A stretch of 64,000 nucleotides of DNA from Onishia taeanensis (GCF_900100755.1 NZ_FNCI01000003.1:1-64000); one strand, 5' to 3'; shown: positions 18,476 to 28,800, numbered from the stretch's first letter. Numbers and translations are program-made. Notes: a model not told the origin generated them from the sequence alone.

Positions 18476-19226
18476 TCCCGCTATCCTGGGCGATTCTGAT
18501 CTCTTGGCCTGGCGGCACTGGGCGGCGCCACTTGGCTGGTTCGCGGCCCTGGGCGTGCTGCTTGTCGCCATGCCGCATTTGGGAGCGCTGTTCGCGGCTA
18601 TCGACCCCGAGGCCCGTGAGCCTATCTATCGCCGTGACCCCTTCATCGACCTGTTGGCCAATCACCTGCTGGTGGTGGCCGGGGCGTCGTCGATTGCCAT
18701 CGTCAGCGGCGTCAGTGCCGCGATCATGGTCACCCGACCCTGGGGGCGCGATTTCCTGCCACTGGTCAGTCAACTGGCCTCCATCGGTCAGACCTTCCCG
18801 CCGGTAGCGGTGCTGGCGCTCGCCGTGCCCTGGCTGGGCTTCGGCGGGCTGCCGACGGTGGTGGCCCTGGTGCTCTACGGGCTATTGCCGATCGTGCGCA
18901 ATACCCTGGTCGGTATCGGCGAGGTGGATCCCTCCACACGGGAGGCCGCACGGGGCATGGGCATGTCGCCAAGCCAGGTGCTCTGGCAGCTCGAGCTACC
19001 GCTGGCCGCGCCGGTCATCCTGGCCGGTATCCGCACCTCGGTTACCGTGGGGATCGCCACCGCGGCGATTGGCTCGACCATTGGCGCCAAGACCCTCGGC
19101 GACCCGATCATCGCCGGCATCATCAATGGCAATACCGCCTATATTCTGCAGGGCGCAATCCTGATCGGCGTATTGGCGCTTTTCATCGATAGCGTCTTTG
19201 CGCGGCTGTTGCCTTCGCAGCGCTAA
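18465..19226 (+). CDS. yehW: Osmoprotectant ABC transporter permease, short subunit (YehW type)
   Basis: Start ATG 18465 lies inside the end of the ATPase gene (stop 18475), giving 253 residues, near E. coli YehW (243). An upstream in-frame start inside the ATPase gene was rejected. It has about six TM helices and the coupling motif EAARGMGMSPSQVLWQLELP, almost the same as in the long permease, as expected for a heterodimeric channel. It is the last gene of the operon. Confidence 0.9.
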   Translation: MRSDPAILGDSDLLAWRHWAAPLGWFAALGVLLVAMPHLGALFAAIDPEAREPIYRRDPFIDLLANHLLVVAGASSIAIVSGVSAAIMVTRPWGRDFLPLVSQLASIGQTFPPVAVLALAVPWLGFGGLPTVVALVLYGLLPIVRNTLVGIGEVDPSTREAARGMGMSPSQVLWQLELPLAAPVILAGIRTSVTVGIATAAIGSTIGAKTLGDPIIAGIINGNTAYILQGAILIGVLALFIDSVFARLLPSQR

Positions 19227-19535
19227 CGGTTTCCTTTCGGGCTCATATCTCGAGCCGCTTTCCCGCTTTTTCCATCTTATCTCGAGCTGTTTCGGCACCT
19301 CCTGCTCGTCCCTTGCAGCGGATGACTGACCGCTTATGACGTCTGCGACCATGGTCTCAGGTGCGGTGGCTATACAGCACCCCTTGCGGGGCTCTATCTT
19401 ACGTTAACGTAAACTTGTGGCATCGAAGGGTCTCCAGGCGGTATGTCATCGCATGGGTTTATGACTATCTTCTGAATAACCATGCCCTCAAAAGGGGCGT
19501 GAGGCTTTTCACCATTACCCCCAGGGAAGAGCATC
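19227..19535. other. Intergenic region before bkd operon
   Basis: 309 bp without a credible gene. It holds the palindromic operator-promoter element listed at 19384-19415 and, at 19515-19535, the leader with the AGGGAAGAG ribosome site of the E1 alpha gene. A 73-codon open frame from 19361 overlaps the operator and is not believed. A weak 5-bp hairpin follows the yehW stop near 19240-19257. Confidence 0.6.
19384..19415 (+). promoter_or_regulatory. MerR/LiuR-like operator in long-spacer promoter of bkd operon
   Basis: A perfect 14-bp palindrome, TTACGTTAACGTAA, is at 19399-19412. It lies between a -35-like TTGCGG (19384-19389) and a -10-like TAAACT (19410-19415), a spacer of 20 bases. Operators inside 19-20 base spacers are typical of MerR-family activators. 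From memory, the ACGT-ACGT palindrome resembles LiuR sites that control branched-chain amino acid catabolism in proteobacteria. The regulator gene is not in the window. Confidence 0.6.
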
Positions 19536-20762
19536 ATGACAACAACCACTTCCTCGCTCGTCCACTCTCCGGCCTTTCTTAAGGGCGATGAGTTTTCGAT
19601 CGACACCTTCGCCTTGCTCAAGCAGGACGGAAGCCTCTTCGAAGGGGCGGCGCCGCCCGATCTTGACCGCGACAAGGCGCTGCGCATCTATCACGCCATG
19701 GTCTTCACCCGTGTGCTCGACGAACGCATGCTGGCCGCCCAGCGGCAGGGGCGTCTCTCCTTCTACATGCAGTGCACCGGGGAAGAGGCCGCGGTGATTG
19801 GCAGCGCCGCGGCCTTGGATGACGAAGACATGATCATGGCGCAGTACCGGGAGCAGGGGGCGCTGGCCTACCGCGGCTTCAGCTGCGACGAATTCATGAA
19901 CCAGATGTTCGGCAACGAGCGTGACTACGGCAAGGGACGCCAGATGCCGATCCACTATGGCTCGGCCAAGCTGAATTACATGACCATCTCCTCGCCGTTG
20001 GCGACACAGATTCCCCAGGCCACCGGCTATGCCTATGGGCAGAAGCTCGCGGGCGATGGCCATTGCACCATCACCTATTTCGGCGAGGGGGCTGCCTCGG
20101 AAGGGGACTTCCACGCGGCGCTGAACATGGCCACGGTGCACAAGGTCCCGGTGATTTTCTTCTGTCGCAACAACGGCTATGCGATCTCTACTCCGGCGGT
20201 CGAGCAGTTCGCTGCCGATGGCGTCGCGCCCCGGGCCTTCGGCTACAAAATGCGGGTCATCCGAGTCGATGGCAACGATGTGCTGGCGGTCTACCAGGCC
20301 ACCATGGAGGCGCGTCGGCTGGCCGTGGAGCATAACCAACCGGTATTGATCGAGGCCATGACCTACCGCCTGGCGGCCCATTCATCTTCCGATGATCCCT
20401 CGGGCTATCGCAGCAAGAAGGAAGAGGAGGCCTGGCGGGAAAAAGACCCCATCCTGCGCCTGCGTCGCTGGCTTGAGTCTTGCGACTGGTGGAGCGATGA
20501 AGAAGAGAAGGCCCTTCAGGAGCGCCTGCGTCGTGAGGTGCTGGAGACCATGAAGGCCGCCCAGAAACGGCCGGCGCCGCCCCTGGATAGCCTGGTCACC
20601 GATGTCTACGACACACCCACGCCGCAGTTGAACGAGCAGCTTGCCAAGCTAGAGGCTCATATCCGGCTGTATCCAGAGGCCTACCCCAAGAGTGCTTCTC
20701 GCCGTTCGGCCGAGGGCTCTGCTGGGGCACCGGGCGCCGAGAACGGCCAGGGAGGGCGCTGA
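19536..20762 (+). CDS. bkdA1: Branched-chain 2-oxoacid dehydrogenase E1 alpha subunit
   Basis: 408 residues, near Pseudomonas BkdA1 (410). Thiamine diphosphate-dependent E1 alpha features: [27 protein letters not shown], and the ThDP motif GEGAAS...NNGYAIS. With E1 beta and E2 it decarboxylates 2-oxo acids from Val, Leu and Ile to acyl-CoA. Branched-chain rather than pyruvate specificity is inferred from the N-terminal length, the E1 alpha/beta layout and the LiuR-like operator upstream. The last about 25 residues are a Ser/Gly-rich tail. The E1 beta gene starts one base after the stop. Confidence 0.85.
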   Translation: MTTTTSSLVHSPAFLKGDEFSIDTFALLKQDGSLFEGAAPPDLDRDKALRIYHAMVFTRVLDERMLAAQRQGRLSFYMQCTGEEAAVIGSAAALDDEDMIMAQYREQGALAYRGFSCDEFMNQMFGNERDYGKGRQMPIHYGSAKLNYMTISSPLATQIPQATGYAYGQKLAGDGHCTITYFGEGAASEGDFHAALNMATVHKVPVIFFCRNNGYAISTPAVEQFAADGVAPRAFGYKMRVIRVDGNDVLAVYQATMEARRLAVEHNQPVLIEAMTYRLAAHSSSDDPSGYRSKKEEEAWREKDPILRLRRWLESCDWWSDEEEKALQERLRREVLETMKAAQKRPAPPLDSLVTDVYDTPTPQLNEQLAKLEAHIRLYPEAYPKSASRRSAEGSAGAPGAENGQGGR

Positions 20763-20763
20763 G

Positions 20764-21741
20764 ATGGCGAATCTCAATCTACTGCAGGCCATCAATCAGG
20801 CGCTGGACATTGCCATGGCCGCCGACGAGCGGGTGCTATGCTTCGGCGAGGATGTCGGCGGTTTCGGCGGCGTTTTTCGCGCCACCAGCCACCTGCAGGA
20901 AAAGTACGGCAAGGCGCGCTGTTTCAATACGCCGCTGGTGGAACAGGGCATCATCGGCTTCGCCAACGGCCTGGCCGCCCAGGGGTCAACGCCGGTGGCG
21001 GAGATCCAGTTTGCCGACTACATCTTTCCGGCCTTCGACCAGATCGTTAATGAATCGGCCAAGTTCCGCTATCGGTCGGGGGATCTGTTCAATGTCGGTG
21101 GCCTGACCATCCGCACGCCCTATGGCGGCGGTATTGCCGGGGGCCTCTATCATTCCCAGTCGCCGGAGGCCTACTTCGCGCATACCCCGGGCCTCAAGGT
21201 CGTGGTGCCGCGCAATCCGCATCAAGCCAAGGGCCTGCTGCTGGCCGCGATTCGCGACCCCAACCCGGTGCTGTTCTTCGAGCCCAAGCGGCTCTATCGC
21301 GCCTCGACCGGTGAGGTGCCGGAGAGCGATTACCAACTGCCGCTCGGTGAGGCCGAGGTGATCAAGGAGGGCAGTGATATCACCCTGCTGGCCTGGGGCG
21401 CTCAGATGGAGGTCATCGAAGAAGCCGCCGAGCTCGCCGAGAAGGAAGGCATCTCCTGTGAGGTCGTCGACCTGCGCAGCATACTGCCCTGGGACGTCGA
21501 GACCGTGGCGAACTCGGTCTTGAAGACCGGCCGGCTGCTGATCAGCCACGAGGCTCCGCTGACCGGCGGCTTCGCCGGCGAGATCGCTGCCACCATCCAG
21601 GAGCGCTGCTTCCTGTACCTGGAATCGCCGATCAGCCGGGTCACCGGCCTGGACACGCCCTTCCCGCTAACGCTGGAGAAGGAATACCTGCCCGATCGCC
21701 TCAAGGTCTTCGAGGCGATCAAGGCAAGTGTAGCGTACTAG
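20764..21741 (+). CDS. bkdA2: Branched-chain 2-oxoacid dehydrogenase E1 beta subunit
   Basis: 325 residues from ATG 20764, the start [15 protein letters not shown] being usual for the family. Transketolase pyrimidine-binding signature [15 protein letters not shown] and [12 protein letters not shown] are present, as is the C-terminal transketolase domain ([17 protein letters not shown]...[10 protein letters not shown]). It pairs with E1 alpha to bind ThDP. Linkage is tight: 1 bp after E1 alpha and 25 bp before E2. Confidence 0.9.
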   Translation: MANLNLLQAINQALDIAMAADERVLCFGEDVGGFGGVFRATSHLQEKYGKARCFNTPLVEQGIIGFANGLAAQGSTPVAEIQFADYIFPAFDQIVNESAKFRYRSGDLFNVGGLTIRTPYGGGIAGGLYHSQSPEAYFAHTPGLKVVVPRNPHQAKGLLLAAIRDPNPVLFFEPKRLYRASTGEVPESDYQLPLGEAEVIKEGSDITLLAWGAQMEVIEEAAELAEKEGISCEVVDLRSILPWDVETVANSVLKTGRLLISHEAPLTGGFAGEIAATIQERCFLYLESPISRVTGLDTPFPLTLEKEYLPDRLKVFEAIKASVAY

Positions 21742-21766
21742 CACCCGGTATCCGGACAGGAGAGCA

Positions 21767-23461
21767 ATGATGAGCGATTTTATGCTGCCCGATATCGGCG
21801 AAGGTATCGTGGAGTGCGAGGTGGTCAAGTGGCTGGTCAGTGAGGGGGATGTGATCGAGGAAGACCAGCCCGTGGCCGAGGTGATGACCGACAAGGCGCT
21901 GGTGGAGATTCCCGCCCCCTATCACGGTCGGGTCACCCAGCTGTACTACCAAGAGGGTGACATCGCCAAGGTGCATGCGCCGCTCTTTGCTCTGATGGGA
22001 GACGAGAGCAGCGAGGAGGGGCAAGGGGAATCAGAGCCAGGACTGGAAGAGGAAAGAGCCGCGCCGGATTCCTCGCACCCAGAGCGCCATACTGCTGCTG
22101 ATAAGGCGCCAACGCCACGGGAACACGACACTCGGGCCATAACGCCTGCGGCCGGCGCTGTCGACTTTATTCTGCCGGATATCGGCGAGGGGATCGTCGA
22201 GTGCGAGATCGTCGAGTGGCGTATCCAGGAAGGTGATGAGATCGCCGAAGACCAGCCGGTGGTCGATGTGATGACCGACAAGGCGCTGGTGGAGATCACC
22301 GCGCCGGAGGCCGGCCGCGTGAGCCGGCTTTACTATCAGCAGGGCGAGCAGGCGCGGGTACACTCGCCGCTGTTTGCCTACCATCCGGAGGACTCGTCCG
22401 CATCCGCCGGGCCTCCGGCAGCGGCCGAGCCGCAAGAGAGCCGTCCTGACGAGACCCGACAGCCAGACGCCGCTGCTGCCGGCGCGATGTCGTCACCGCG
22501 CGCGCCCCAGCAAGGTCGTGCTAACACAGGCCAGGGCGTTTTCGGGAGGATTCCGGCGAGCCCGGCGGTGCGCCGGCTGGTACGCGAGCATGCGCTGAGC
22601 CTTGCTGATATTCCCGGTTCGGGCAAGCAGGGCCGGGTGCTCAAGGACGACGTGCTTCGCTTCCTCGAACAGGGCGCAGACGGCAGCGAGCATCCCAAAG
22701 CAGCGTCGACTGCAGCGCCTGCGCCGTCGGCAGCCGATGAAACCACTGCCGTCGGCGAGGTGCGCATCGAGCCCCTCAAGGGGGTTCAAGCGGTAATGGC
22801 GCGGCGTATGGTGGCATCAGCCAGTACCATCCCGCATTTTGCCTACGGTGACGAAATCGATGTTACCGAGCTGCTGGCGCTGCGCGAACGCCTCAAGCCC
22901 GATGCCGAGGCGTTGGGAGTGCGATTGACGCTGATGCCCTTCTTCATGAAGGCGCTGGCGCTGGCGGTACAGGAATTCCCGATCCTCAACAGCCGTCTCA
23001 ATGATGAGGTGACCGAGATTCACTACCAGAGCGCCTGCAACATTGGCATGGCGGTGGATAGCCGGGTCGGCTTGATGGTGCCCAATGTGAAAGGCGCCGA
23101 GCGCAAGAGCCTGCTGGCCATCGCCGGTGAGATCGCCCGCCTGACTCAAGAAGCACGCGAAGGCCGCGTTCAACAGGCCGATCTCAAGGGTGGCACCATC
23201 AGCATCTCCAATATCGGTGCCCTGGGCGGCACCTACGCCACACCAATCATTAACGCCCCGGAGGTCGCCATCGTGGCGATCGGCAAGACCCAGCAGTTGC
23301 CGCGCTTCGATGCCGATGGCCAGGTGGTGAGCCGGGCGATAATGACCGCGACCTGGTCAGGCGATCATCGCCTGATCGACGGTGGCACCATTGCCCGTTT
23401 CGTCAATCGCTGGAAGGGCTATTTGGAGTCGCCGCAAAGCATGATGCTGCACCTTGGCTAG
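21767..23461 (+). CDS. bkdB: 2-oxoacid dehydrogenase E2 (dihydrolipoyl acyltransferase) with two lipoyl domains
   Basis: 564 residues. It has two lipoyl domains with lipoylation lysines in MTDKALVEI at K43 and K172, each followed by a flexible Ala/Pro/Glu linker; a peripheral subunit-binding domain at about 260-300 (SPAVRRLVREHALSL); and a 2-oxoacid acyltransferase core ending in the catalytic HRLIDGG (H534, D538). Pseudomonas BkdB has one lipoyl domain, so the duplication is notable. The two domains are very alike at DNA level around MTDKALVEI. No E3 gene follows, so dihydrolipoamide dehydrogenase must be supplied elsewhere. ATG 21767 or the next codon could be the start. Confidence 0.88.
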   Translation: MMSDFMLPDIGEGIVECEVVKWLVSEGDVIEEDQPVAEVMTDKALVEIPAPYHGRVTQLYYQEGDIAKVHAPLFALMGDESSEEGQGESEPGLEEERAAPDSSHPERHTAADKAPTPREHDTRAITPAAGAVDFILPDIGEGIVECEIVEWRIQEGDEIAEDQPVVDVMTDKALVEITAPEAGRVSRLYYQQGEQARVHSPLFAYHPEDSSASAGPPAAAEPQESRPDETRQPDAAAAGAMSSPRAPQQGRANTGQGVFGRIPASPAVRRLVREHALSLADIPGSGKQGRVLKDDVLRFLEQGADGSEHPKAASTAAPAPSAADETTAVGEVRIEPLKGVQAVMARRMVASASTIPHFAYGDEIDVTELLALRERLKPDAEALGVRLTLMPFFMKALALAVQEFPILNSRLNDEVTEIHYQSACNIGMAVDSRVGLMVPNVKGAERKSLLAIAGEIARLTQEAREGRVQQADLKGGTISISNIGALGGTYATPIINAPEVAIVAIGKTQQLPRFDADGQVVSRAIMTATWSGDHRLIDGGTIARFVNRWKGYLESPQSMMLHLG

Positions 23462-23465
23462 GCAA

Positions 23466-23595
23466 TGTCTGAAAAGTACTGCGCTCGCCCATACGGCGTT
23501 AAAAATCGGCTCAAGATGCTCATTTACACCCCGTAAACTCCGCTCTTTCGCCGTTTTTTGCCTTGTCTGGCCTTCGCTCGTCGACTTTTCAGACA
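23466..23595. repeat. 130-bp intergenic element with 12-bp terminal inverted repeats
   Basis: TGTCTGAAAAGT at 23466-23477 and its exact complement ACTTTTCAGACA at 23584-23595 bound a 130-bp non-coding stretch. Inside is a small hairpin, TTTAC-acccc-GTAAA (23523-23537). It begins 5 bp after the bkdB stop. The style fits a MITE-like or dispersed intergenic repeat; I recall similar GCTCATTTAC/GTAAACT sequences in other gammaproteobacteria but could not search. It may also act as a terminator for bkdB. Confidence 0.6.
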
Positions 23596-23623
23596 CAGCC
23601 TAGGTCTTGTATGCCGACTTACC

Positions 23624-23719
23624 GGCGGTGGGGCAGGTGGACGCGAGGATCTTTCGCCGGGGATGGCGAAAGTAGTGCCCATGGAAGGGTTCACAGCGCC
23701 CTCGCGGTAACCTGCCGCC
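23624..23719. repeat. Structured intergenic element predicted to fold as a three-way junction
   Basis: Nested complementary segments are visible: ggcgg (23624-23628) with ccgcc (23715-23719); caggt (23634-23638) with acctg (23710-23714); cgcgagg (23642-23648) with cctcgcg (23700-23706). Enclosed is a perfect hairpin ctttcgcc-ggggat-ggcgaaag (23651-23672) and then a gtgccc/gggttcac hairpin (about 23675-23694). No coding frame fits. It is probably a dispersed repeat or a structured RNA segment before the kinase gene. Confidence 0.55.
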
Positions 23720-23785
23720 AACCCGAGGAGGTGTCGAAGTACACTCTTTGACCAATACTGAACGACATCGTAACGGGATGAGCCC

Positions 23786-25645
23786 ATGACGGCGACGTCG
23801 CTCCAGCAGTTCTATATCCCGGAAGAGCAGTCGATCTATCTGCTCAGCCATGACGACGCCAAGAAGCTCAAGGACTGGGTGGCGCTTTGCCAGACCCAGC
23901 TCGAGCAGCTTGGCTATCGTGATATCGCGCTGATCGGCAAGGGCGCCTATGGCTTCGTGTTCGCCGGTCGTGCGCGGGGCCCGGCTGGCGAGGTCGAGCA
24001 CGTCTTCAAGTTCACCCGGATCACGCTCCCTCAGCAGTTGCAGGATCGGCTCGAGGAAGAGGCTTTCATGCTCGAGCAGGTCGAGCATCCGCGGGTGCCA
24101 AAGCTGATTGCCTATCAGCGGGTGCGCAATCAGTCGATCCTGGTCATGGAGCGGGCGCCGGGGGAGAACCTCGAAGAAGTGTCGTTGCGCCAAGGCCGGC
24201 TGTCGCCGCGGCTGGTGGTGCATATTGCCGCTCAACTGGCTGATATCCTGCGTCACCTGCGACGTGAGTCCGGGCGGCGCAAGCCGCTGGTTCATGGTGA
24301 CATCAAGCCCTCGAACCTGGTCTTCGATGCCGCCACCGAGCGTATCGCCCTGATCGACTGGGGCTCTTCGGTATTTGCTCAGCTCGATGAGCGCTTGCAA
24401 CACGTGGCCACCAACGTCATGGAGCTGATGTCCGATAATCTTCAGCAGACCAATGCCCGCCTTGGCGATGTCTATTTCATTGGTGAAGAGCAATTGAACG
24501 GTGCGCTGTCATCGCCCCGTTTCGATGAGCAGGGCGCGGCCGGGGCGCTATATGCATTGGCCTCGGGGCAGTCCTGCCGCTTCGGGCACCGGGCGATACC
24601 GGCTACCTCGCTTGGCCTGCCCATGGAATTTGCCCGCATGCTCGATGCCATGCTCTCGCCGAACCCGGCGCTGAGAATGCGGGCCGGCGATTACTTTCTC
24701 GAGCAGATGCCTCGGCTGGCGCGAACCGTAATGGTCGACCTCGACGAGCCTCCCGAGACGTCGCTGCTGCCCGTCTGGGTGCGTCCGGCGGGGCGCGAGA
24801 TCGATACCGTCGTCTACAGCTCGCGCAAGGCCTTCCTGCGCGAGGAAGGCGCGCCGGAGCAGATGAGCGAGGTCAACGACGTTCAGCTCGACCGCTACTA
24901 CAAGAATTTCATGCAGGGCATGGGGGAAACCGAGAAGGCTTTCCTGGCCGCTGTCAGTCGTCTCGGTCGCTATCCCGTGGTCGGCGGCCTGGCGATTCGC
25001 TGGGAGACGGACGGCATCTACGTCGATATCTCGCTTAACCTGCATGATCCCGCCCTCAAGGCGGCCTTCGTTAGCGCCGTCAACAACATGATTAACCTGG
25101 CCAGGGCCATTTACCGCCGCGGCATCTTCAAGAGCTGCTTGTTCAATGCTCGCGAGACCCTGCACGTCGACCGGCTGGGGCCTGACCGTCCGTTTATTCT
25201 CACTCCGGACATGCGCCTGCCTTACGAGGTCAGTGCGGTTCCCGAGCTCGAGGACCACACCCGGGTGCATTCCTATTTCGAGGATGGCCCCGACCCGGAA
25301 GAATTCCTGGTGCTGCCAGATGAGATCATTGCCTCTCTGGAGGCGCTCAACGACATCCACCATACCGGCATGATCATTTTTGAGGCGCTGCCCACCCACC
25401 TGAAGATCCACAGCTACTACCGGCTGCTGGATCCGGCACGCGAGTCGGAGTTTCGCAAGCGGCTGGATGATATCCTCGCGGCGGTGGGGCTGATCGAAGG
25501 CCTTGGCGTCTCGGGCTTCATGAAAATGCCCTACAAGGACACCAAGTTCTTTGCCCACATCGAGCGCATGCCGGAGCGCTACTATCCCAAAAACCCTTAT
25601 ACCCCCAAGAATCCTTATACCCCCAAGACCCCCTCCGCCTCATAA
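23786..25645 (+). CDS. Ser/Thr protein kinase-like protein with unknown C-terminal half
   Basis: 619 residues, soluble. Kinase motifs: Gly loop GKGAYG (51-56), candidate ATP-binding Lys75 in HVFKFTR, catalytic loop HGDIKPSN (170-177, with HGD for HRD), and DWG (191-193, for DFG). The domain runs to about residue 310. The rest (about 325-590) matches no family I recognise. The C-terminus ends in a short repeat (PKNPYTPKNPYTPKTP) encoded by a 21-bp DNA repeat. It lies 164 bp before a four-gene SMC-like operon on the same strand, so it may regulate that complex; this is inference. It has no membrane segment or PASTA domain. Confidence 0.75.
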   Translation: MTATSLQQFYIPEEQSIYLLSHDDAKKLKDWVALCQTQLEQLGYRDIALIGKGAYGFVFAGRARGPAGEVEHVFKFTRITLPQQLQDRLEEEAFMLEQVEHPRVPKLIAYQRVRNQSILVMERAPGENLEEVSLRQGRLSPRLVVHIAAQLADILRHLRRESGRRKPLVHGDIKPSNLVFDAATERIALIDWGSSVFAQLDERLQHVATNVMELMSDNLQQTNARLGDVYFIGEEQLNGALSSPRFDEQGAAGALYALASGQSCRFGHRAIPATSLGLPMEFARMLDAMLSPNPALRMRAGDYFLEQMPRLARTVMVDLDEPPETSLLPVWVRPAGREIDTVVYSSRKAFLREEGAPEQMSEVNDVQLDRYYKNFMQGMGETEKAFLAAVSRLGRYPVVGGLAIRWETDGIYVDISLNLHDPALKAAFVSAVNNMINLARAIYRRGIFKSCLFNARETLHVDRLGPDRPFILTPDMRLPYEVSAVPELEDHTRVHSYFEDGPDPEEFLVLPDEIIASLEALNDIHHTGMIIFEALPTHLKIHSYYRLLDPARESEFRKRLDDILAAVGLIEGLGVSGFMKMPYKDTKFFAHIERMPERYYPKNPYTPKNPYTPKTPSAS

Positions 25646-25809
25646 GGCAGTCTGCCAACCGCGCCCAGCGCACTGGCGGCTCGGAGGCCTAACCGTGCTC
25701 GAGCCAGATACCGATGAGACCGATATCGGAATGCCTGCTCGGGCTACATCCAGGCGCTGCCTCTGGCAAGATAGGGGGTATGGATGTCAGTAATGAATAA
25801 GGACGCGGC

Positions 25810-28800
25810 ATGGCCCATCTTTTACGCATCGTGATGATTCACGGCCACCTTGACGGTGTGGTCGAGCTGAACGTCGACGGTCACACCAATATTTGCGGGA
25901 CCAACGCCTCGGGAAAGACCACCTTGCAGCGCCTGGTGCCGGTGTTTTACGGCGAACTGCCCAACAAGGTAGTGCCCAAGACGCGCATGAAGTTCGATGC
26001 CTTCTATCTGCCGCATCGCAACAGCTACTTGGTATATGAATATCGGCGCGAGGCCGGCAATGTCTGCCAGGCCGTGTTGACGCGCAAGAGCGATGGCGGC
26101 GTCGAGTATCGCTTCGTGGGCGCGCCCTATCGCCCTGAGGACTATCTGGTCGAGAGCGAGGCCGGTGTGGCAGCCCTGGATTACAGTCAGTGGGCAAGCG
26201 AACTGCGCCGCAACGGGGTGAGCGTATCCGCCAAGCTGGGGGCTACCTCCGAATACCGCTCGGTGATCCAGAATGATTTCACCCAGCTGCATGGTAACAG
26301 CCGTGATGGCCTCAAGCTGCGCCAGATAGCCGCCCAGTTCAGCCTGGTGAAGCCCGAACACCGCATTCGCCACATGGAGAAGCTGATCTCGGCAGTGCAT
26401 GCCAAGGAGGGCAAGATGGATACCCTCAAGACCATGCTGGCGGCGATCTTCGAGGAAGATGGCGTCGAACTGCCGGTGACCCGGATTCGCAATACCAAGG
26501 CCCGGGACTGGATCGCGCAGATGCGTCAGTCGATGCGCCTTGAGCCCATGCAGACGTTGGTGACGCGGCTTGGCGAGGTGGATCGCGATATCGCTGACCT
26601 GGAAGCCACGCTATGGCAGCTCAAGCCCCAGCTGGAAGCCGACCGACATCGTGCCGAGCGCGGCCTGGCCGATAGCGATGAGCAGCTCGGCGCGCAGCAA
26701 CGTGACTTCCAGGCCCGCGAGCGGGACTACGAACAGACCCGCGACGCCCTTAACGACCGCTTCAGCGAGTTGAACAGCGAGCTTGAACGTACCCAAAACG
26801 AGCTGACCGACCTTCAGCAGCAGTACGAGCGTTTCGCCGAGGCGGATATGCCGGCCCTGGAGCGTGATCTGGAAGCCTTGCCTCAGTGGCGTGAGCAGCA
26901 CCAGCAGCTTCGTGAACACCTGAACTACATGCAGGAGGCCGTGCAGGCCAGCCAAGCGCAGCTTGATGGACGCCTGCGCGAGCTGGCCGATGTGCTGGCG
27001 CGGCAGACAGAGGAAACCCAGGGAATCATCGATGCGCTGGGTGATGAAAAAACCACCAGTCGCGAACAGCAGTGGGAGGCCGAGCGCCGCATCGAGTCGC
27101 GCTATCAGGATGCGCGTTCGACCCTCGAGGACAGTTACCAGGCGCGTCTTGCCCAGGGCGTAGAGCGACTGGCCGAACTCAAGGCGCAGCTTGCCTCTAC
27201 CGCCCAGAGCGCGGAAGAGGCCCAGGAAGCCGAACTGGCCCAGGCACGCCTGGATCAGGCGCAGAGCGATCGCAATGCGGCTTCCGAGAGCCTGGATGGC
27301 GTGCGCCACGAGCACGAGACTCTCAAGCGCGAACGTGACGCGGCCGAGCGTGAGCGCGAAGCGGCCAGGCAGAAGCTATCGGAGGCTCAGAACCACGGCT
27401 ATGCGCTGCATCAGCAACGTGATCCGGCCCAGGGCAGCCTGCGACATTTCCTGCGCTACCACCGCCCGGGCTGGGAGCAGCAGTTGGGCAAGGTGATTGC
27501 ACCCGAATTGCTCGAGCGTCGCGATCTGTCGCCGCAGCTGTCGGAGCAGGCGCCGGAAGCAGAACCGCGTGACCTTTTTGGTGTGACGCTGGATCTGGCG
27601 GCGATAGACCTGCCCGATTACGCCCAGGACGAGGCCAGCCTGATGGCGGCTATCGAGGCGGCCGAGGAGTCGCGTCAGCGGGCGGAGGCCGAGCTCCAGT
27701 CGGCCGAGAAGCAGTTGAAATCTGGCCACGAGCGCGTTCGCGAGGCAGATGAGTGCCTGGGGCAGGCACGGATCGTGCTCAGGCGAGCCGATGAGGAAGT
27801 GAAGTACGCGTTTGAGGCGCGCAGCCATCAGCAGGAAAGGCATGCCCGCCAGCAGAAAGAACGTCGTCTGGCGGGCGAAGAAGCGCTGGCGGTTCAGGAG
27901 GCGGCTCAGCAGGCGTTGCGTGACGAAAAGCGTGAACAACTGGAGGCACTGTCGGAATCTCACCAGGCGCAGCTTTTGGAGCTGAAAGCCGATGGTCAGA
28001 GCCGGCTGGACGGCCTGGACGAACAGATTCGCCAGCATAAGCAGCGGCTCGTTGACTTGAAGGATGAACACCGGCGTCAACGCGAGGAGCTGGAAGCCGC
28101 CTATGATCGCGAGCTGCAGGAGCAGGGCGTCGATCCCGTTACGCTGCGAGACACCCGCGCGCGTTTGACAGCACTCGATGAGCGTATTCGTACGACGGCC
28201 CGGCGCCGGGAAGAGCTCGATGCCTATACACGCTTCATGCGCGTTGAGTGGGGGGAGCGCAAGCCACAGCTGGTCGACAAGGAAGCGGTTTTGTCGCGTG
28301 ACCTTCAGGCGGTCAAGCGTGAACTCGAGCAGTGCCGGCAGGATTTCCAGACGGCCAAGTCGGCACATCAGGATACGATCAAGACACTCAAGGCCCAGCG
28401 CGACTCACAGCAGCAGGTGATCGACGCCCTCAAACCGCTGCTGAGCCAATTGGACGGCCTGGGGCTTGGCGCCTCGACTCAGCCGATCAGCGAGGCGCCC
28501 GGCGACGTGCATGAGCGCATGGAACGGACACGCCAGGCCCTGGCCAGTCGCAGTCATGAACTGGACACCCTGCGCAAGGGCTGCGAGCAGGTGGAAAGCG
28601 AGTTGATCAAGGGCGCCAGCACGGGCTTCGTCGAGACCCTCGACGCCGAGCGGGCCAAGCTTGTGGAGGACGACCCTGAACAGGCCGGCAACCCTCGACG
28701 TCAGCTACCGCTGCTGCGTGGCATGCTCCAGCTGCTGGAGGATCAGCAGCAGCAGTTGATCCAGGAGGGGCGCAACCTGGGCGATGACCTGGACAAGTTC

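Noticed and set aside
23748-23776. TTGACC as -35 of a kinase promoter
   Set aside because: The matching -10 position (TAACGG) is poor and only 9 bases from the start codon.
24548-25558. 336-codon minus-strand frame opposite the kinase gene
   Set aside because: Shadow of the kinase C-terminal half, a product of codon bias in GC-rich DNA; no recognisable domain.
27376-28368. 330-codon antisense open frame opposite the SMC-like gene (also 26611-27315)
   Set aside because: It mirrors the coiled-coil coding strand of a high-GC gene with clear ATPase motifs; the antisense product is Leu/Arg/Gln-rich with no family resemblance and no ribosome site.
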